Shown here: positions 38,067-50,188 of the stretch, one piece after another | How the letters are laid out: every line of letters starts with the position of its first letter | How positions within the stretch are numbered: position 1 is the first letter of the stretch | Assembly (NCBI RefSeq): GCF_004357985.1 | Contig: NZ_SMTF01000018.1 | Coordinates: 1-64,000, forward strand | Length of the DNA: 64,000 bases | Reading direction: 5' to 3' | DNA from: Luteimonas aestuarii | GTDB lineage: Bacteria; Pseudomonadota; Gammaproteobacteria; Xanthomonadales; Xanthomonadaceae | Position numbers and translations under genes: made by a program | Notes under the pieces: generated by a model | The model's input: only the letters and a program-made list of their open reading frames with translations | Told to the model about the DNA's origin: nothing | Databases searched by the model: none

Positions 38067-38099
38067 GGCGACTCGTGGGGAAACCGGGTGAGATGTGGT
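38065..38099 (+). promoter_or_regulatory. MraZ operator: four boxes at 10-bp spacing
   Basis: GTGGC (38065), GTGGG (38075), CGGGT (38085) and GTGGT (38095) repeat with exact 10-base spacing, the GTGGG-N5 pattern known for MraZ operators upstream of dcw clusters. MraZ is a ring-shaped AbrB-fold repressor, so this indicates autoregulation of the cluster. Confidence 0.85.
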
Positions 38100-38148
38100 T
38101 TTCCTTGGCTGAAGCCCGCCAAAGACGGGCATGACCGGGCAGAGTTGC

Positions 38149-38595
38149 GTGTTCCAGGGCGAGACCGCCATCACCATCGATGACAAGGGCCGGCTGGCGA
38201 TCCCGACCAGTTACCGGGATGTCGTCGCGCAGGCGTGTGGAAACCGGCTGGTCCTCACCTACAACCCGTTCGAGTCCGGCAGCCTCTACCTGTATCCGCA
38301 GGAGGTCTGGGAGCGCGTCCGCGACCAGGTCAACGCCCTGCCGCGGACCAAGAGCGTCAGCCGCACCCTGCAGCTGAAGCTGGTCGGCGCGGCGACCTTC
38401 CTGGAGCCCGACGGCAGCGGTCGCATCGGCATCCCGGCCAGCCATCGCAACACCGTCGGCATCGAGAAGAAGGCGGTGCTGGTGGGCATGGGTGACAAGT
38501 TCGAACTGTGGAGCGAGCAGGCGCACCTGGCGCAGATCCGGCAGACGCTGGACGACGCAGACCTGGGTGACGCGCTGGTGGACCTGCAGTTGTGA
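38149..38595 (+). CDS. mraZ: Transcriptional regulator MraZ
   Basis: 148 residues with GTG 38149 as start, because the family almost always opens MF-x-GE (here [20 protein letters not shown]); ATG 38131, six codons upstream, is possible. Two AbrB-like halves carry DKGRLAIP and GSGRIGIP. MraZ represses its own operon by binding the boxes at 38065-38099. It overlaps rsmH by 4 bases (GTGA). Confidence 0.94.
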   Translation: MFQGETAITIDDKGRLAIPTSYRDVVAQACGNRLVLTYNPFESGSLYLYPQEVWERVRDQVNALPRTKSVSRTLQLKLVGAATFLEPDGSGRIGIPASHRNTVGIEKKAVLVGMGDKFELWSEQAHLAQIRQTLDDADLGDALVDLQL

Positions 38596-39545
38596 CCGGC
38601 GGCGGCGCGGAACCCCGGTCCGCGCACCTTCCGGTGATGTTTCCGCAGGTCATGGAAGGGCTGCGTGTGGTGCAGGACGGAACGTATCTCGATGGCACGT
38701 TCGGGCGCGGCGGACACGCGCGCGGGGTGCTGCAACGGTTGGGCGCAGGAGGCCGACTGCTGCTGATGGACAAGGATCCCGAAGCGATCGCCGTGGCCGG
38801 ACGCGAGTTCGGTGCGGATGCGCGCGTGGCGATCCAGCGCGGCAGCTTCGCCGACCTTGCGCAGTGGGATGCGGTGCGGGCCGGGCTCGACGGGGTGCTG
38901 TTCGACCTGGGCGTGTCGTCGCCGCAGCTCGACGTGGCCGAGCGCGGCTTCAGCTTCGGCAAGGATGGTCCGCTGGACATGCGCATGGATCCGGACGCCG
39001 GCGAAAGCGCGGCGCAGTGGCTGGCGCGCGCCGACGAGCGCGAGATCGCCGACGTGCTGTGGACCTACGGCGAGGAGCGCATGAGCCGGCGCATCGCGCG
39101 CGCCATCGTCGCGCGCCGCGCCATCGAGCCGTTCACCCGCACCGCCGACCTGGCCGCGGTGATCGCGACCGCCATGCCGCGCGGCAAGTCAGACATCCAT
39201 CCCGCGACGCGCTCGTTCCAGGCGATCCGCATCCATGTCAATCGCGAACTCGAGGATCTCGAGCGCGGCCTGGCCGCGGCCCATGACGCGCTCAAGCCGG
39301 GCGGCCGGCTCACGGTGATCAGCTTCCATTCGCTGGAGGACCGCATCGTCAAGCGCTTCATCGCCGGGCGTGCCAAGGCGCCGCCGGCCAACCGCCGCCT
39401 GCCCGAAACCACCGGCTTCGTGCCGACGCTGCGCGCCATCGGCGACGCCAGCAAGGCGGCGGCCGATGAGCTTGCCGGCAACCCGCGCGCGCGCAGTGCG
39501 GTGCTGCGCGTGGCCGAGAAGCTGCCCGTCGGGGCGACCGCATGA
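38592..39545 (+). CDS. rsmH: 16S rRNA (cytosine-1402 N4)-methyltransferase RsmH
   Basis: 317 residues from GTG 38592. SAM site [14 protein letters not shown], then [17 protein letters not shown] and the conserved [13 protein letters not shown] near residue 255. It modifies the same nucleotide as RsmI, found a few kilobases upstream. It overlaps ftsL by 4 bases. Confidence 0.96.
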   Translation: MTGGGAEPRSAHLPVMFPQVMEGLRVVQDGTYLDGTFGRGGHARGVLQRLGAGGRLLLMDKDPEAIAVAGREFGADARVAIQRGSFADLAQWDAVRAGLDGVLFDLGVSSPQLDVAERGFSFGKDGPLDMRMDPDAGESAAQWLARADEREIADVLWTYGEERMSRRIARAIVARRAIEPFTRTADLAAVIATAMPRGKSDIHPATRSFQAIRIHVNRELEDLERGLAAAHDALKPGGRLTVISFHSLEDRIVKRFIAGRAKAPPANRRLPETTGFVPTLRAIGDASKAAADELAGNPRARSAVLRVAEKLPVGATA

Positions 39546-39808
39546 CGCTGCGCCTGGCCATCGCCGTCCTGGTCATCGCCAACGTGCTGTCGGCGATCGG
39601 CGTGGCGCACGCGCGCCACCAACACCGGCAGTCCTACGTTGAACTCACCCGGTTGGAGCGCGCGCGCGACGAACTCAACATCGAGTTCGGGCGCCTGCAG
39701 CTGGAGCAGGCCACCTGGGCCGAGAGCAACCGCATCGACCAGGTCGCGCGCCAGAAGCTGGGCATGAAGTTCCCCGGCACCGACGAAACCGTGGTGGTGC
39801 GGCCATGA
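39542..39808 (+). CDS. ftsL: Cell division protein FtsL
   Basis: This 88-residue bitopic protein has a membrane segment at residues 4-21 and a periplasmic coiled coil (about 25-60) that pairs with FtsB. The cytoplasmic tail present in E. coli FtsL is missing, since the membrane segment begins almost at the start. The C-terminal [14 protein letters not shown] matches the family. It overlaps rsmH and ftsI by 4 bases each. Confidence 0.93.
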   Translation: MTLRLAIAVLVIANVLSAIGVAHARHQHRQSYVELTRLERARDELNIEFGRLQLEQATWAESNRIDQVARQKLGMKFPGTDETVVVRP

Positions 39809-41652
39809 AGTTCATCCGCACCTCCGGCACCGCCAAGAAGCCGCGGCCACGCGCGCACTTCGACCTGCGCGGCCGGCTGATGCTGGTCGGCGGCGCGCTG
39901 GCGCTGTGCTCGGTGGTGCTGGTGGGCCGCGCGGTGGACCTGCAGCTGATCGACAACGCCTTCTACCAGCGCCAGGCCGATGCGCGCTTCCTGCGCGAAG
40001 TGCCCATCCCGACCTCGCGCGGCATGATCACCGACCGCAACGGCGAGCCGCTGGCGGTGTCGTCGCCGGTGGAGTCGCTTTGGCTCAACCCGCAGCAACT
40101 GGCCGACGACGCGGCGGCGCTGGCGCGCCTGGCCGAGGCGACCGACCTGCCGCTGGACTACCTGACGCGGCAGGTGTCGCAATACAAGGACAAGGAGTTC
40201 ATGTACGTGCCGCGCCATCGCCGGATCAATCCGTCGGCGGCGCAGAAGATCATCGCGCTGGGCATCCCCGGCGTGTTCTCGCAGCGCGAATTCCGCCGCT
40301 TCTACCCGCAGGGCGAGGCGGTCGCGCACGTGCTGGGCTTCACCAACATCGACGACCGCGGCCAGGAAGGCATCGAGCTGGCGTTCGACGAATGGCTCAG
40401 CGGCACGCCCGGCGCGCAGAAGGTGATCCGCGACCGCCAGGGGCGCATCGTCGAGCACGTCGACCTGCTGCGCGCCGCCGAGCCGGGCAAGGACCTGACG
40501 CTCAGCATCGATCGCCGCATCCAGTTCCTGGCCTATCGCGAACTGCGCAGCGCGCTGCTGGAAAGCGGCGCGGGCAGCGGCTCGGCGGTGATCCTGGACG
40601 TGGCCACCGGTGAAGTGCTGGCGATGGCCAACCTGCCTTCGTACAACAACAACCGCATCAGTGGCAGCGGTCGCGACACCTACCGCAACCGCGCGGTGAC
40701 CGACCTGCTGGAGCCGGGCTCGACGATGAAGCCGCTGACCGTCGCGGCCGGACTCGAAGCGGGCAAGATCACGCCGTCCACGCGCTTCGACACCAGCCCA
40801 GGCTGGATCCCCAACGGACGCTTCCGTACCACGGACTTCCGCAACTACGGCGTGCTCGACACCACCGGCATCATCACCAAGAGCTCGAACGTCGGCGTGT
40901 CGAAGATCGTGCACATGCTGCCCGACCGCGAGTTCGACGCGTTCCTGCGCCGCTTCGGCTTCGGCCGCAGCACCGGCAGCGGGTTCCCGGGCGAAGCGGC
41001 GGGGCTGTTCCCCGACTACACGCGCTGGAGCGGCACCACCAAGCAGACCCTGTCCTACGGCTACAGCGTGTCGGTCACGCCGCTGCAGATCGCGCGCGCG
41101 TACGCAGCGCTGGGCAACGGCGGCGTGGCGGTCACGCCGACGTTCGTGAAGGGTCATGTCGGCGAATCCGAACGGGTGCTCGACGAGCAGGTCGCGGGGC
41201 AGGTGATGCGGATGATGCAGACCGTCACCGAGCCGGGCGGCACCGCGACGCGCGCCGCGGTGCTGGGTTACCACGTGGCCGGCAAGACCGGCACCGCGCG
41301 GCGGTCCGCAGGCGGTGGTTACGAGCGGCGCTACATCGCCTACTTCGCCGGCCTGGTGCCGGTGGACAACCCGCGCTTCTCGATGGTGGTGGTGATCAAC
41401 GACCCCGATCCCACGCGCGGTGGCTCCACCTACGGCGGCGGCTTCGTCTCGGCGCCGGTGTTCGCGCGGGTGATGGAAGGCGCGCTGCGGCTGATGGACG
41501 TGCCGCCGGACGACATCGACACCTGGCTTGCCGCGCAGTCCGCGGCCGAGGCGCGGCGCGCGCGCAACACGCCGCAGGTCGCGGCCCGCGCCACGCCGAC
41601 TGCCGCCGCGCCGGCGTCATTGCCGCAGCCGCTGCAGGAGCTGGCGCCATGA
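39805..41652 (+). CDS. ftsI: Peptidoglycan transpeptidase FtsI (PBP3)
   Basis: Septal class B penicillin-binding protein, 615 residues. A membrane anchor lies at about 28-47; the pedestal domain has the [13 protein letters not shown] motif. Active-site motifs are Ser306-Thr-Met-Lys, Ser360-Ser-Asn and Lys494-Thr-Gly-Thr. The C-terminal tail (about 570-615) is Ala/Pro-rich. It works with FtsW. It overlaps murE by 4 bases. Confidence 0.97.
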   Translation: MKFIRTSGTAKKPRPRAHFDLRGRLMLVGGALALCSVVLVGRAVDLQLIDNAFYQRQADARFLREVPIPTSRGMITDRNGEPLAVSSPVESLWLNPQQLADDAAALARLAEATDLPLDYLTRQVSQYKDKEFMYVPRHRRINPSAAQKIIALGIPGVFSQREFRRFYPQGEAVAHVLGFTNIDDRGQEGIELAFDEWLSGTPGAQKVIRDRQGRIVEHVDLLRAAEPGKDLTLSIDRRIQFLAYRELRSALLESGAGSGSAVILDVATGEVLAMANLPSYNNNRISGSGRDTYRNRAVTDLLEPGSTMKPLTVAAGLEAGKITPSTRFDTSPGWIPNGRFRTTDFRNYGVLDTTGIITKSSNVGVSKIVHMLPDREFDAFLRRFGFGRSTGSGFPGEAAGLFPDYTRWSGTTKQTLSYGYSVSVTPLQIARAYAALGNGGVAVTPTFVKGHVGESERVLDEQVAGQVMRMMQTVTEPGGTATRAAVLGYHVAGKTGTARRSAGGGYERRYIAYFAGLVPVDNPRFSMVVVINDPDPTRGGSTYGGGFVSAPVFARVMEGALRLMDVPPDDIDTWLAAQSAAEARRARNTPQVAARATPTAAAPASLPQPLQELAP

Positions 41653-43151
41653 CCCGCGCGATGCTGCTGCGCGACCTGTTGCCGGACGTGGCCACGGTGC
41701 CGCCATCACTGGCGATCCATGGCCTGGTCCTGGACAGCCGCGCCGTGCGCAAGGGCGACGCCTTCGTTGCCATCGGCGGCTTCGGCACGCACGGCCTGCA
41801 TTTCACCGACCAGGCGAAAGCCGCCGGCGCCAGCGCCATCCTGTTCGAACCCCCGGTGCCGGGCGACGTGCCCGCGGCACCGGTGGACGCCATTGCCGTG
41901 CCCGGACTGCGCGCGCGCATGGGCGCGATGGCCGACACCTTCCACGGCCAGCCGTCGGCGGCGATGGCCACCGTCGGCGTCACCGGCACCAACGGCAAGA
42001 CCTCCACCGTGCAGTTGCTCGGCCAGGCGTGGACGTTGCGCGGCACCACGGCCGGCACCATCGGCACCCTGGGCGCCGGCCTGTACGGCGACGCGCGCCC
42101 GACCGGCTTCACCACGCCGCTGGTGCTGCAGATGCATGCATTGCTGGCGGAACTGCGCGACGCCGGCGCCGCTGCGGTGGCGATGGAAGTCAGCTCGCAC
42201 GCACTCGACCAGGGTCGCGTGGATGGCGTGCACTTCCGCGTCGGCGTGTTCACCAACCTCACCCGCGACCACCTCGATTACCACGGCGACATGGCGTCGT
42301 ATGGCGCGGCGAAGGAAAAGCTGTTCGGCTGGCCGGGCCTGCAGGCGGCGGTGGTGAACACCGACGACAGCTTCGGACGCGCGCTGTTCGCGCGACTGCC
42401 GGTCGCATTGCAGGCCATCGCCACGAGCGCCCGCGGCGACGCGGATGCAACCGTCCGCGCGCTGGACGTGGTGCTGGACGGCGATGGCATCGGCTTCACG
42501 CTTGCCATCGCAGGCGACGCGCATCCGGTGCGCTCCTCGCTGCTGGGCCGCTTCAACGTCGACAACCTGCTGGCGGTGGCCGGCGTGCTGCACGCCTCAG
42601 GCGAAACGCCTGCAACCATCGCCGGCACGCTGTCGGCGCTCCAGCCCATCGCCGGGCGCATGAACCGGCTGGGCGGCGGCGCGGGGCAGCCGGTGGTGGT
42701 GGTGGATTACGCGCACACGCCCGACGCGCTGGAGCAGGCGCTGTCCAGCCTGCGCGCGCACGTGCGTGGTCGCCTGGCCTGCGTGTTCGGCTGCGGCGGC
42801 GACCGCGATCGCGGCAAACGTCCGCAAATGGCGGCCATCGCCGAGCGTCTTGCCGACACGGTGGTGGTGACCGACGACAACCCGCGCCACGAGGATGGCG
42901 ATGCCATCGTGGCCGACATCCTGTCCGGGTTCGACGATGCCGCGCGCGTGCGCGTGCAGCGCGACCGTGCGGCCGCGATCACCGATGCCATCGCCGGCTG
43001 CGGCGAGGGCGACATCGTGCTGGTCGCCGGCAAGGGACACGAGTCCTACCAGGAAGTACGTGGCGTGCGCCACGAGTTCGACGACACCGTGGTGGCGCGT
43101 GCTGCGCTGGGTGGCGCCGCCATGCAGGACGGCGCGGGAGGGCGGGCATGA
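41649..43151 (+). CDS. murE: UDP-MurNAc-tripeptide synthetase MurE (meso-Dap adding)
   Basis: 500 residues. The ATP-binding motif GTNGKTST lies near residue 112, and DNPRHED, the specificity motif for meso-diaminopimelate, near residue 412. It adds the third residue of the stem peptide in the cytoplasm. Its substrate would come from MurD (or an equivalent), which is not encoded here. It overlaps murF by 4 bases. Confidence 0.96.
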   Translation: MTRAMLLRDLLPDVATVPPSLAIHGLVLDSRAVRKGDAFVAIGGFGTHGLHFTDQAKAAGASAILFEPPVPGDVPAAPVDAIAVPGLRARMGAMADTFHGQPSAAMATVGVTGTNGKTSTVQLLGQAWTLRGTTAGTIGTLGAGLYGDARPTGFTTPLVLQMHALLAELRDAGAAAVAMEVSSHALDQGRVDGVHFRVGVFTNLTRDHLDYHGDMASYGAAKEKLFGWPGLQAAVVNTDDSFGRALFARLPVALQAIATSARGDADATVRALDVVLDGDGIGFTLAIAGDAHPVRSSLLGRFNVDNLLAVAGVLHASGETPATIAGTLSALQPIAGRMNRLGGGAGQPVVVVDYAHTPDALEQALSSLRAHVRGRLACVFGCGGDRDRGKRPQMAAIAERLADTVVVTDDNPRHEDGDAIVADILSGFDDAARVRVQRDRAAAITDAIAGCGEGDIVLVAGKGHESYQEVRGVRHEFDDTVVARAALGGAAMQDGAGGRA

Positions 43152-44527
43152 AGCCGCTGCCGCTCTCGCGCATCGCGCAATGGACCAATGGCCGGCTGGC
43201 CGGCAGCGACGACGTGCTGATCGACGCGGTCGCCACCGACACCCGCAAGCTCGATGCCAGCGACGGCCGTGCCGCGCTGTTCATCGCCTTGAAGGGGCCG
43301 AACTTCGATGGCCACGACCATGTCGCCGCCGCCGCCGAGCTGGGCGCGCGTGCCGCGCTGGTGTCGCGGCAGCTCGACATCGCGTTGCCGCAAGTGGTGG
43401 TGGCGAATACCGAACAAGCGCTTGGCTCGCTGGCGGCGGCGCTGCAGCATGGCCGCAGCGGCAAGGTGGTCGGCATCACCGGCAGCAACGGCAAGACCAC
43501 GGTCAAGCAGCTGGCCCACGCCATCCTTCGCCTGGCCGGCAAGGCGTTCGCCAATCCCGGCAACCTCAACAACGAGATCGGCCTGCCGCTGTCGGTGATC
43601 GACGCGCCCGACGACGCCGACTACGCCATCTACGAGATGGGTGCCGGCAAGCGCGGCGACATCGCCTACCTCACCGCCATCGCGCGGCCGGACGTGGCGC
43701 TGGTGAACAACGTCGCACCGGCGCACCTGGAGCGGATGCAGAGCCTGCTCGGCATCGCCGAGACCAAGGGCGCGATCCACGATGCGCTGCCGCCCGGCGG
43801 TACCGCGGTGATCAATGCCGACGACGCCTTCGCGCCGTACTTCGCCGAGCGAGCGCACGGCCACCGCCTGCTGCGCTTCGGCCTGGAGGCGACGGCCGAT
43901 GTCAGCGCGCGCGACATCGTGCTCGATGACGACGCTGCGCGCTTCACGCTGTCGGCGCCGCGGGGAGAAGTCGCCGTGCGATTGCCGCTGCCCGGCCGTC
44001 ACAACGTCGGCAACGCACTCGCGGCGGCATGCATCGCGCTTGCGCTCGACGTGTCGCTGGCGACGATCGCCGAAGGGCTGTCGACGATGCAGCCGGTCGC
44101 GGGTCGGCTGGTGCGCCATCGCCTGCCCGGTGGCGCCACGCTGATCGACGACAGTTACAACGCCAACCCGGGCTCGCTCAATGCCGCCATCGACACGCTG
44201 GCCGCGGCCAGTGGCGAGAACTGGCTGGTGCTGGGCGACATGCGCGAGCTGGGCGACGACGCCGAAGCGCTGCACGCCGAGGCCGGGCGCCGCGCGAAGG
44301 CCGCAGGCATCGCCAGGCTGTTCGCGTTGGGTCCGCTGAGCAAGGCCGCCGTGGCCGCGTTCGGCGAAGGCGGCCGCCATTTCGAAGACCACGATGCGCT
44401 CGCCATCGCGTTGCGCACCCAGCTGCACGCCACCGTGCGGGTGTTGGTGAAGGGGTCGCGCGGCAGTGCGATGGATCGCGTGGTCGCCGCATTGTTGCCG
44501 CAAGAGGGGGAATCGGATGCTGCTTGA
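43148..44527 (+). CDS. murF: UDP-MurNAc-tripeptide--D-Ala-D-Ala ligase MurF
   Basis: 459 residues from ATG 43148. Motifs: ATDTRKL near the N terminus, [11 protein letters not shown] near residue 112, [16 protein letters not shown] near 332 and [15 protein letters not shown]. It finishes the UDP-MurNAc-pentapeptide using the Ddl product. It overlaps mraY by 11 bases. Confidence 0.96.
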   Translation: MKPLPLSRIAQWTNGRLAGSDDVLIDAVATDTRKLDASDGRAALFIALKGPNFDGHDHVAAAAELGARAALVSRQLDIALPQVVVANTEQALGSLAAALQHGRSGKVVGITGSNGKTTVKQLAHAILRLAGKAFANPGNLNNEIGLPLSVIDAPDDADYAIYEMGAGKRGDIAYLTAIARPDVALVNNVAPAHLERMQSLLGIAETKGAIHDALPPGGTAVINADDAFAPYFAERAHGHRLLRFGLEATADVSARDIVLDDDAARFTLSAPRGEVAVRLPLPGRHNVGNALAAACIALALDVSLATIAEGLSTMQPVAGRLVRHRLPGGATLIDDSYNANPGSLNAAIDTLAAASGENWLVLGDMRELGDDAEALHAEAGRRAKAAGIARLFALGPLSKAAVAAFGEGGRHFEDHDALAIALRTQLHATVRVLVKGSRGSAMDRVVAALLPQEGESDAA

Positions 44528-45602
44528 ACTCACCCGCTGGCTGCAGCAGCTCGAGGGCCTGTTCGGCCTGTTCGGTTACCTCACGTTCCGCGGCATCCTC
44601 GCCGCGTTGACCGCACTGTTCCTCGCGCTGTGGTGGGGCCCGGCCGTGATCCGCCGCCTCGGCCAGCTCAAGGGCGGCCAGCCGATCCGCCAGGACGGCC
44701 CGCAGACGCACTTCTCCAAGGCCGGTACGCCGACCATGGGCGGCGCGCTGATCCTGTTCACCGTGTTCGCCTCGGTACTGCTGTGGGGCGATTTGCGCAA
44801 CAAGTACGTGTGGGTGGTGCTGGCGGTGATGGTGGCGTTCGGCGCCATCGGCTGGTACGACGACTGGATCAAGATCGTCAAGCGCGACCCGAACGGCCTG
44901 AAGTCGCGCTGGAAGTACCTGCTGCAGTCGGTGTTCGGCCTGGCCGCCGGCCTGTACCTGTACTACAGCGCCGATACCGCGACCCTCACCACGTTCTACA
45001 TCCCGCTGTTCAAGACCGTGGCGCTGCCGCTGGGCGGGCTGGCCTTCGTCGCCATCGCCTACTTCTGGATCGTCGGTTTCTCCAACGCGGTCAACCTCAC
45101 CGACGGACTGGACGGCCTGGCGATCATGCCAACGGTGCTGGTGGCATGCGCGCTCGGCATCTTTGCGTACGCCTCGGGCCACGCCGAGTTCGCGCGTTAC
45201 CTGCAGATCCCGCCGGTGCCCGGCGCGGGTGAGCTGGTGATCATCTGCGCGGCCATCGCCGGCGCGGGCCTTGGCTTCCTGTGGTTCAACACCTATCCGG
45301 CGATGGTGTTCATGGGCGACATCGGCGCGCTGGCGCTGGGTGCGGTGCTGGGCACGGTGGCGGTGATCGTGCGCCAGGAACTGGTGCTGGTGATCATGGG
45401 CGGCATCTTCGTCATCGAGACGCTCTCGGTGATGATCCAGGTCGCGTCGTTCAAGCTCACCGGCAAGCGCGTGTTCCGGATGGCGCCCATCCACCACCAC
45501 TTCGAACTCAAGGGTTGGCCGGAGCCCCGCGTGATCGTGCGCTTCTGGATCATCTCGGTGATCCTGGTGCTGGTCGGGCTGGCCACGTTGAAGGTGCGCT
45601 GA
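44517..45602 (+). CDS. mraY: Phospho-MurNAc-pentapeptide transferase MraY
   Basis: 361 residues with ten hydrophobic segments; it makes lipid I at the inner membrane. Hallmarks: [43 protein letters not shown] and the [19 protein letters not shown] end. The start ATG 44517 lies inside the end of murF. The stop overlaps the ftsW start (TGATG), so there is no room for murD, which follows mraY in many gammaproteobacteria. Confidence 0.97.
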   Translation: MLLELTRWLQQLEGLFGLFGYLTFRGILAALTALFLALWWGPAVIRRLGQLKGGQPIRQDGPQTHFSKAGTPTMGGALILFTVFASVLLWGDLRNKYVWVVLAVMVAFGAIGWYDDWIKIVKRDPNGLKSRWKYLLQSVFGLAAGLYLYYSADTATLTTFYIPLFKTVALPLGGLAFVAIAYFWIVGFSNAVNLTDGLDGLAIMPTVLVACALGIFAYASGHAEFARYLQIPPVPGAGELVIICAAIAGAGLGFLWFNTYPAMVFMGDIGALALGAVLGTVAVIVRQELVLVIMGGIFVIETLSVMIQVASFKLTGKRVFRMAPIHHHFELKGWPEPRVIVRFWIISVILVLVGLATLKVR

Positions 45603-46924
45603 TGGACGCCCACGCACGCCAGGCCACGCGACTCGATGCCATCCAGGGCCGCTTCGACCCGTGGCTGCTCGGCCTGATGGTCGCGCTGGCCGCGTTCGGC
45701 GTGGCGATGGTGGGCTCCAGTTCGATCGCGGTGGGCGAGGGACTCGGGGTGGGGCCGTTCCACTTCGTGGTGCGCCACGCGGTCTTCCTCGCACTGGGCG
45801 TCGCGATGTGCCTCGTGGTGATGCGCACCGAGCTCAAGACCATCGAGCGCTATCCGCAGGCGCTGCTGATCGCATGCGCCGTGCTGCTGCTGCTGGTGTT
45901 CGTGCCGGGCCTGGGGCATACCGTCAACGGCGCGCGGCGCTGGATCAACCTGGGCGTGTCCAACTTCCAGGTGGTCGAGGCGGTCAAGGTGATCTACCTC
46001 GTGTGGCTGGCCAGCTACCTCGTGCGCTTCCGCGACGAAGTCAACGCGACCTGGGGCGCCATGTTCAAGCCGATCGGCGTGGCCATCGTGCTGGTCGGCC
46101 TGCTGTTGATGCAGCCCGACTTCGGATCGGCGACGATGCTGCTGGCGGTGACCATCGGCATGCTGGTACTCGGCGGCGGGCACCTGAAGCGGATGATGCT
46201 GCCGGTGCTCGCCATGCTGCCCGCACTGGTGGCGCTCGCCGTCCTGGAGCCCTACCGGTTCCGCCGCATCGTCTCGTTCACCAATCCCTGGGAAGACCAA
46301 CTGGGCGCCGGCTACCAGTTGAGCAATGCGCTGATGGCGATCGGCCGCGGCGAGTTCAGCGGCGTCGGCTTCGGCGCATCGATCCAGAAGCTCAACTACC
46401 TGCCCGAGGCGCACACCGACTTCATCTTCGCGGTGATCGGCGAGGAGCTCGGCTTCCTCGGCCTGTTCGCGGTGATCCTGCTGTTCTCGCTGCTGGTCGG
46501 CCGCGCGCTGTGGGTCGGCCTGAAGTGCGTGGAGATGCGCCGCCATTTCGCCGGCTACGTCGCATTCGGCGTGGCGCTGATGGTCGGCCTGCAGGCGCTG
46601 GTGTCGATGGGCGTGAACCTCGGGCTGCTGCCGACCAAGGGCCTGACCCTGCCACTGATTTCGTCCGGTGGTTCCAGCGTGATGATGACCTGCGTGGCGA
46701 TGGGCCTGCTGCTGCGCGTGTCGTACGAGCTCGACCGCGCCCAGCGCCAGGTCGCGCGCCTGCGTGGCGAAGCGGTGCAGCTGCCGGCGGGCGACATCCC
46801 GCCGACGTCGCAACCGCTGCCGCCCACGCCGTCCGCGCCAGTGCCGCCGTCGTCGTCCGTGCGCGGCACCAGTCGCCTGCGCCAACGCGTCGAACCCGTC
46901 TTCGGCAGCGGGAGGCCGGTATGA
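45602..46924 (+). CDS. ftsW: SEDS peptidoglycan polymerase FtsW
   Basis: 440 residues with about ten membrane segments; the septal glycosyltransferase partner of FtsI. Typical segments: [65 protein letters not shown] and [13 protein letters not shown]. The Pro/Ser-rich tail after residue 385 is variable. It ends in a 4-base overlap with murC, where many relatives have murG. Confidence 0.96.
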   Translation: MDAHARQATRLDAIQGRFDPWLLGLMVALAAFGVAMVGSSSIAVGEGLGVGPFHFVVRHAVFLALGVAMCLVVMRTELKTIERYPQALLIACAVLLLLVFVPGLGHTVNGARRWINLGVSNFQVVEAVKVIYLVWLASYLVRFRDEVNATWGAMFKPIGVAIVLVGLLLMQPDFGSATMLLAVTIGMLVLGGGHLKRMMLPVLAMLPALVALAVLEPYRFRRIVSFTNPWEDQLGAGYQLSNALMAIGRGEFSGVGFGASIQKLNYLPEAHTDFIFAVIGEELGFLGLFAVILLFSLLVGRALWVGLKCVEMRRHFAGYVAFGVALMVGLQALVSMGVNLGLLPTKGLTLPLISSGGSSVMMTCVAMGLLLRVSYELDRAQRQVARLRGEAVQLPAGDIPPTSQPLPPTPSAPVPPSSSVRGTSRLRQRVEPVFGSGRPV

Positions 46925-48369
46925 TCCGCCGCCTGCACGACACCGCCGCCACGACGAAGGAAGACTTCGCCAAGGCATACTCGCGCGTGCATTTCGTGGG
47001 CATCGGCGGCGCCGGCATGAGCGGTATCGCGGAAGTGCTGTGCACGCTGGGCTACCAGGTGTCCGGTTCCGACACCGCCGACAGCGCGACCACGCGCCGG
47101 CTGGCGTCGCTGGGTGCGCTGGTGCACCGCGGCCACACCGCCGCCAACGTGCTCGGCACCGACTGCGTGGTCGTGTCCAGTGCCATCAAACCCGACAACC
47201 CGGAGCTGATGGAGGCACGCGCGCAGCGCATCCCCATCGTGCCGCGTGCCGAGATGCTGGCCGAACTGATGCGCTTCCGCCGCGGCATCGCGGTGGCCGG
47301 CACGCACGGCAAGACCACCACCACCTCGCTGACCGCCAGCGTGCTGGCCGAGGGCGGGCTGGACCCGACCTTCGTCATCGGCGGGCAGCTGCTGGCCGCG
47401 GGCGCCAATGCGCGCCTGGGCAGCGGCGACTGGCTGGTGGCCGAGGCCGACGAAAGCGACGGCAGCTTCCTGCGTCTGAACCCGCTGGTGGCCATCGTCA
47501 CCAACATCGATGCCGACCATCTGGAAAACTACGGTGGCGACTTCGCGCGCGTGCAGGCGGCGTTCTCCGAATTCCTGCATCGGCTGCCGTTCTACGGCCT
47601 GGCCGTGCTGTGCATCGACGATCCGGAAGTCGCGGCGCTGGCCGAAGGCATGCCGCGCCACGTGATGACCTACGGGTTCAGCGCGGATGCCGACGTGCGT
47701 GCGGAAGACGTCTCGCAACAGGGTGCGGCGATGCAGTTCACGCTGTGCCTGCCCGATGGGTCGCGCACGCCGGCCATGCTGGCGCTGCCGGGGCGCCACA
47801 ACGTGCAGAACGCGCTGGCGGCCGCGACCATCGGCTGGCAGCTGGGCGTGGCGCCTGCCGCCATCGCGGACGCGCTGGGCAAGTTCCAGGGGATCGGCCG
47901 TCGTTTCAACCTGCTGTCCGAACTGCGCACGCCGCAGGGCGCGACCGTGCAACTGGTGGACGACTACGGCCACCACCCGCGCGAACTCGCCGCGGTGTTC
48001 GCCGCTGCGCGTGGCGGCTGGCCCGACCGTCGCCTCGTGGTCGCGTTCCAGCCACACCGCTATTCGCGCACCCGCGACCAGTTCGATGATTTCGCCGGCG
48101 TGCTGTCCGAGGTCGACGCGCTGGTGCTGACCGAGGTGTATCCCGCGGGCGAAGCCCCGATCGCCGGCGCCGACTCGAAGGCGCTGGCACGCGCCATTCG
48201 CGCGCGCGGCCGCATCGATCCGGTCGTGGTCAATGCCGTGGGCGAACTCGCGGGCGTGCTGCCGGACGTGCTGCAGGACGGCGACCTGCTGCTGATGATG
48301 GGGGCCGGCGACATCGGCCAGGCCGTGCAGCAGCTGGCACGCGATGGGTTCACGGAGGCCGCGCGATGA
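46921..48369 (+). CDS. murC: UDP-N-acetylmuramate--L-alanine ligase MurC
   Basis: 482 residues from ATG 46921. Motifs: [17 protein letters not shown] (UDP binding), [11 protein letters not shown] near residue 127 (ATP) and [10 protein letters not shown]. It adds the first amino acid of the stem peptide. It overlaps ftsW and ddl by 4 bases each, the compact style of the whole cluster. Confidence 0.97.
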   Translation: MIRRLHDTAATTKEDFAKAYSRVHFVGIGGAGMSGIAEVLCTLGYQVSGSDTADSATTRRLASLGALVHRGHTAANVLGTDCVVVSSAIKPDNPELMEARAQRIPIVPRAEMLAELMRFRRGIAVAGTHGKTTTTSLTASVLAEGGLDPTFVIGGQLLAAGANARLGSGDWLVAEADESDGSFLRLNPLVAIVTNIDADHLENYGGDFARVQAAFSEFLHRLPFYGLAVLCIDDPEVAALAEGMPRHVMTYGFSADADVRAEDVSQQGAAMQFTLCLPDGSRTPAMLALPGRHNVQNALAAATIGWQLGVAPAAIADALGKFQGIGRRFNLLSELRTPQGATVQLVDDYGHHPRELAAVFAAARGGWPDRRLVVAFQPHRYSRTRDQFDDFAGVLSEVDALVLTEVYPAGEAPIAGADSKALARAIRARGRIDPVVVNAVGELAGVLPDVLQDGDLLLMMGAGDIGQAVQQLARDGFTEAAR

Positions 48370-49328
48370 ACGCCAGCGCCGTGCCCGCGCCACGCTACGA
48401 CGACCCGGCCGTGTTCGGGCGCGTCGGCGTGCTGATGGGTGGCACCAGCACCGAGCGCGCGGTGTCGCTGGAATCGGGTAACGGCGTGCTGGAGGCGTTG
48501 CGGTCGCGCGGCGTGGATGCGCATGCGGTCGACGGCATCCCGGCGCTGGTCGACGAAGTCCGCGCCGGCAAGCTCGATCGCGTGTTCAACATCCTCCACG
48601 GCAATCGCGGCGGTGGCGAGGACGGCGTGGTGCAGGGCCTGCTGCAGGCGTTGGGCGTGCCGTACACCGGCCCGGGCGTGCTGGGCTCGGCGCTGACCAT
48701 GGACAAGATCCGTACCAAGCAGGTGTGGATCGCGTCGGGCCTGCCGACGCCGCGCTTCCAGCGCATCGCCACGCGCGGCGACGTCCGCGCCGCGGTGCAG
48801 GCGCTGGGGCTGCCGGTGTTCGTCAAGCCGTCCAGCGAAGGCTCCAGCGTGGGCGTGTTCCGCATCCTCGCGGAGGCGGACATCGCCGCCGCCGAAGCAT
48901 TCGCGCGCGACTACGACGGCGAACTGCTGGCCGAGCAGATGGTGCAGGGCGGGGAATACACCGTCGCCATCCTCGGCGATCTCGCGCTGCCGTCGATCCG
49001 CATCGTGCCGGCCGGCGAGTGGTACGACTACCACGCCAAGTACCACGCCGACGACACGCAGTACCTGTGCCCCGGCATGGAAGGCGAGGACGAAACCGCG
49101 ATCCGCGCGCTGGCGCTCGAGGCCTTCCGCGCCGCCGGCTGCAGCGGCTGGGGTCGTGTCGATTTCATGTGCGACCGCGACCGCGGCCCGCAGCTGATCG
49201 AGGTCAACACCGCGCCGGGCATGACCAGCCATTCACTGGTGCCCAAGGCCGCCGCGCAGCTCGGCATCGATTACGCCGACCTGTGCTGGCGCGTGCTGGA
49301 ACAAACGCTGCCGGGGGATGCCGCATGA
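48366..49328 (+). CDS. ddl: D-alanine--D-alanine ligase
   Basis: 320-residue ATP-grasp enzyme giving D-Ala-D-Ala for MurF. Seen: [35 protein letters not shown] (usually HGxxGEDG; here two extra residues are present), [11 protein letters not shown], and [15 protein letters not shown]. Position between murC and ftsQ supports the DdlB type. It overlaps ftsQ by 4 bases. Confidence 0.95.
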   Translation: MNASAVPAPRYDDPAVFGRVGVLMGGTSTERAVSLESGNGVLEALRSRGVDAHAVDGIPALVDEVRAGKLDRVFNILHGNRGGGEDGVVQGLLQALGVPYTGPGVLGSALTMDKIRTKQVWIASGLPTPRFQRIATRGDVRAAVQALGLPVFVKPSSEGSSVGVFRILAEADIAAAEAFARDYDGELLAEQMVQGGEYTVAILGDLALPSIRIVPAGEWYDYHAKYHADDTQYLCPGMEGEDETAIRALALEAFRAAGCSGWGRVDFMCDRDRGPQLIEVNTAPGMTSHSLVPKAAAQLGIDYADLCWRVLEQTLPGDAA

Positions 49329-50188
49329 GTCCCGCGCTGCGCCGTTCGCTGAAAGTCGCCACCTGGATGCTGGCGCTGGCCATGGTCGCGCTGCCGGTGG
49401 TGGCCGTGGTCAACGGCTGGATCGGCAGCGACCGCTGGCCGCTGCGCACGCTGCGCGTCAACGACGGGCTGGAGCGCGTGGACCAGGCGCGCCTGCGCGA
49501 AACCCTGCTGCCGTACGCGCAGCGCGGCTTCTTCGCGGTGCCGCTGGCCGACGCGCGCATGGCGGTCGAGCGCCTGCCTTGGGTCGAGCGCGTGGAAGTG
49601 CGCAAGCGCTGGCCCGACGTGCTGGAAGTGCGCATCGAAGAGCATCGCCCGTTCGCGCGCTGGGGCGAGGACCGCCTGTTGTCCGAGCAGGGCCGACTGT
49701 TCCCGGTCGATGGCATCGACGTGCCGCAGGGGCTGCCGCTGCTGCACGGCCCGGACGCGCGCACCGACGACGTGGTCGCGCTCTACAACGAGTCGCGTGC
49801 CCTGTTCGCGGCCAGCGGCTTCGACGTGCGCAGCGTGACGATGGATCCGCGCGGCAGTTGGTCGCTGCGCCTGGCCAACGGTACCGACGTGGTCATCGGC
49901 AGCCAGGAGGCGCGCCTGCGCGTACGCCGCTTCGCGCGGATGCTGCCGCACCTGCTGGCGCGCAACCCGCTGCCGCTGCAGCGCGCCGACCTGCGCTACA
50001 CGAATGGCTTCGCGCTGACGTGGGGCGCCGCCATTCCCGATCTTCCGCAGGCGGCAGGGGGCAGGAGCGACGGCATGGCCTTCGTGCGGCCGGCCGAGTC
50101 CCGGATCGCGCGCGCGCTGGACGCACCCTCACTCCAACCCTCTTCCGAAGGCGGAAGCGGGGGCAAGACATCGCAGGAAACCGCATGA
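49325..50188 (+). CDS. ftsQ: Cell division protein FtsQ with repeat-derived C-terminal tail
   Basis: 287 residues: short cytoplasmic part, membrane segment (about 10-30), POTRA domain (about 37-110, [15 protein letters not shown]) and beta domain to about 245. The last 25 codons include a copy of the spacer repeat (50128-50165), coding [13 protein letters not shown]; this part is unlikely to be conserved. FtsQ links early and late division proteins through FtsB/FtsL. It overlaps ftsA by 4 bases. Confidence 0.94.
   Translation: MSPALRRSLKVATWMLALAMVALPVVAVVNGWIGSDRWPLRTLRVNDGLERVDQARLRETLLPYAQRGFFAVPLADARMAVERLPWVERVEVRKRWPDVLEVRIEEHRPFARWGEDRLLSEQGRLFPVDGIDVPQGLPLLHGPDARTDDVVALYNESRALFAASGFDVRSVTMDPRGSWSLRLANGTDVVIGSQEARLRVRRFARMLPHLLARNPLPLQRADLRYTNGFALTWGAAIPDLPQAAGGRSDGMAFVRPAESRIARALDAPSLQPSSEGGSGGKTSQETA
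50128..50165. repeat. Spacer-repeat copy inside the 3' end of ftsQ
   Basis: CCCTCACTCCAACCCTCTTCCGAAGGCGGAAGCGGGGGC is a diverged copy of the palindromic repeat (compare the reverse complement of GAGAGGGTTGGGGTGAGGG at about 60349-60367). It is read in frame as part of FtsQ. Confidence 0.75.
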
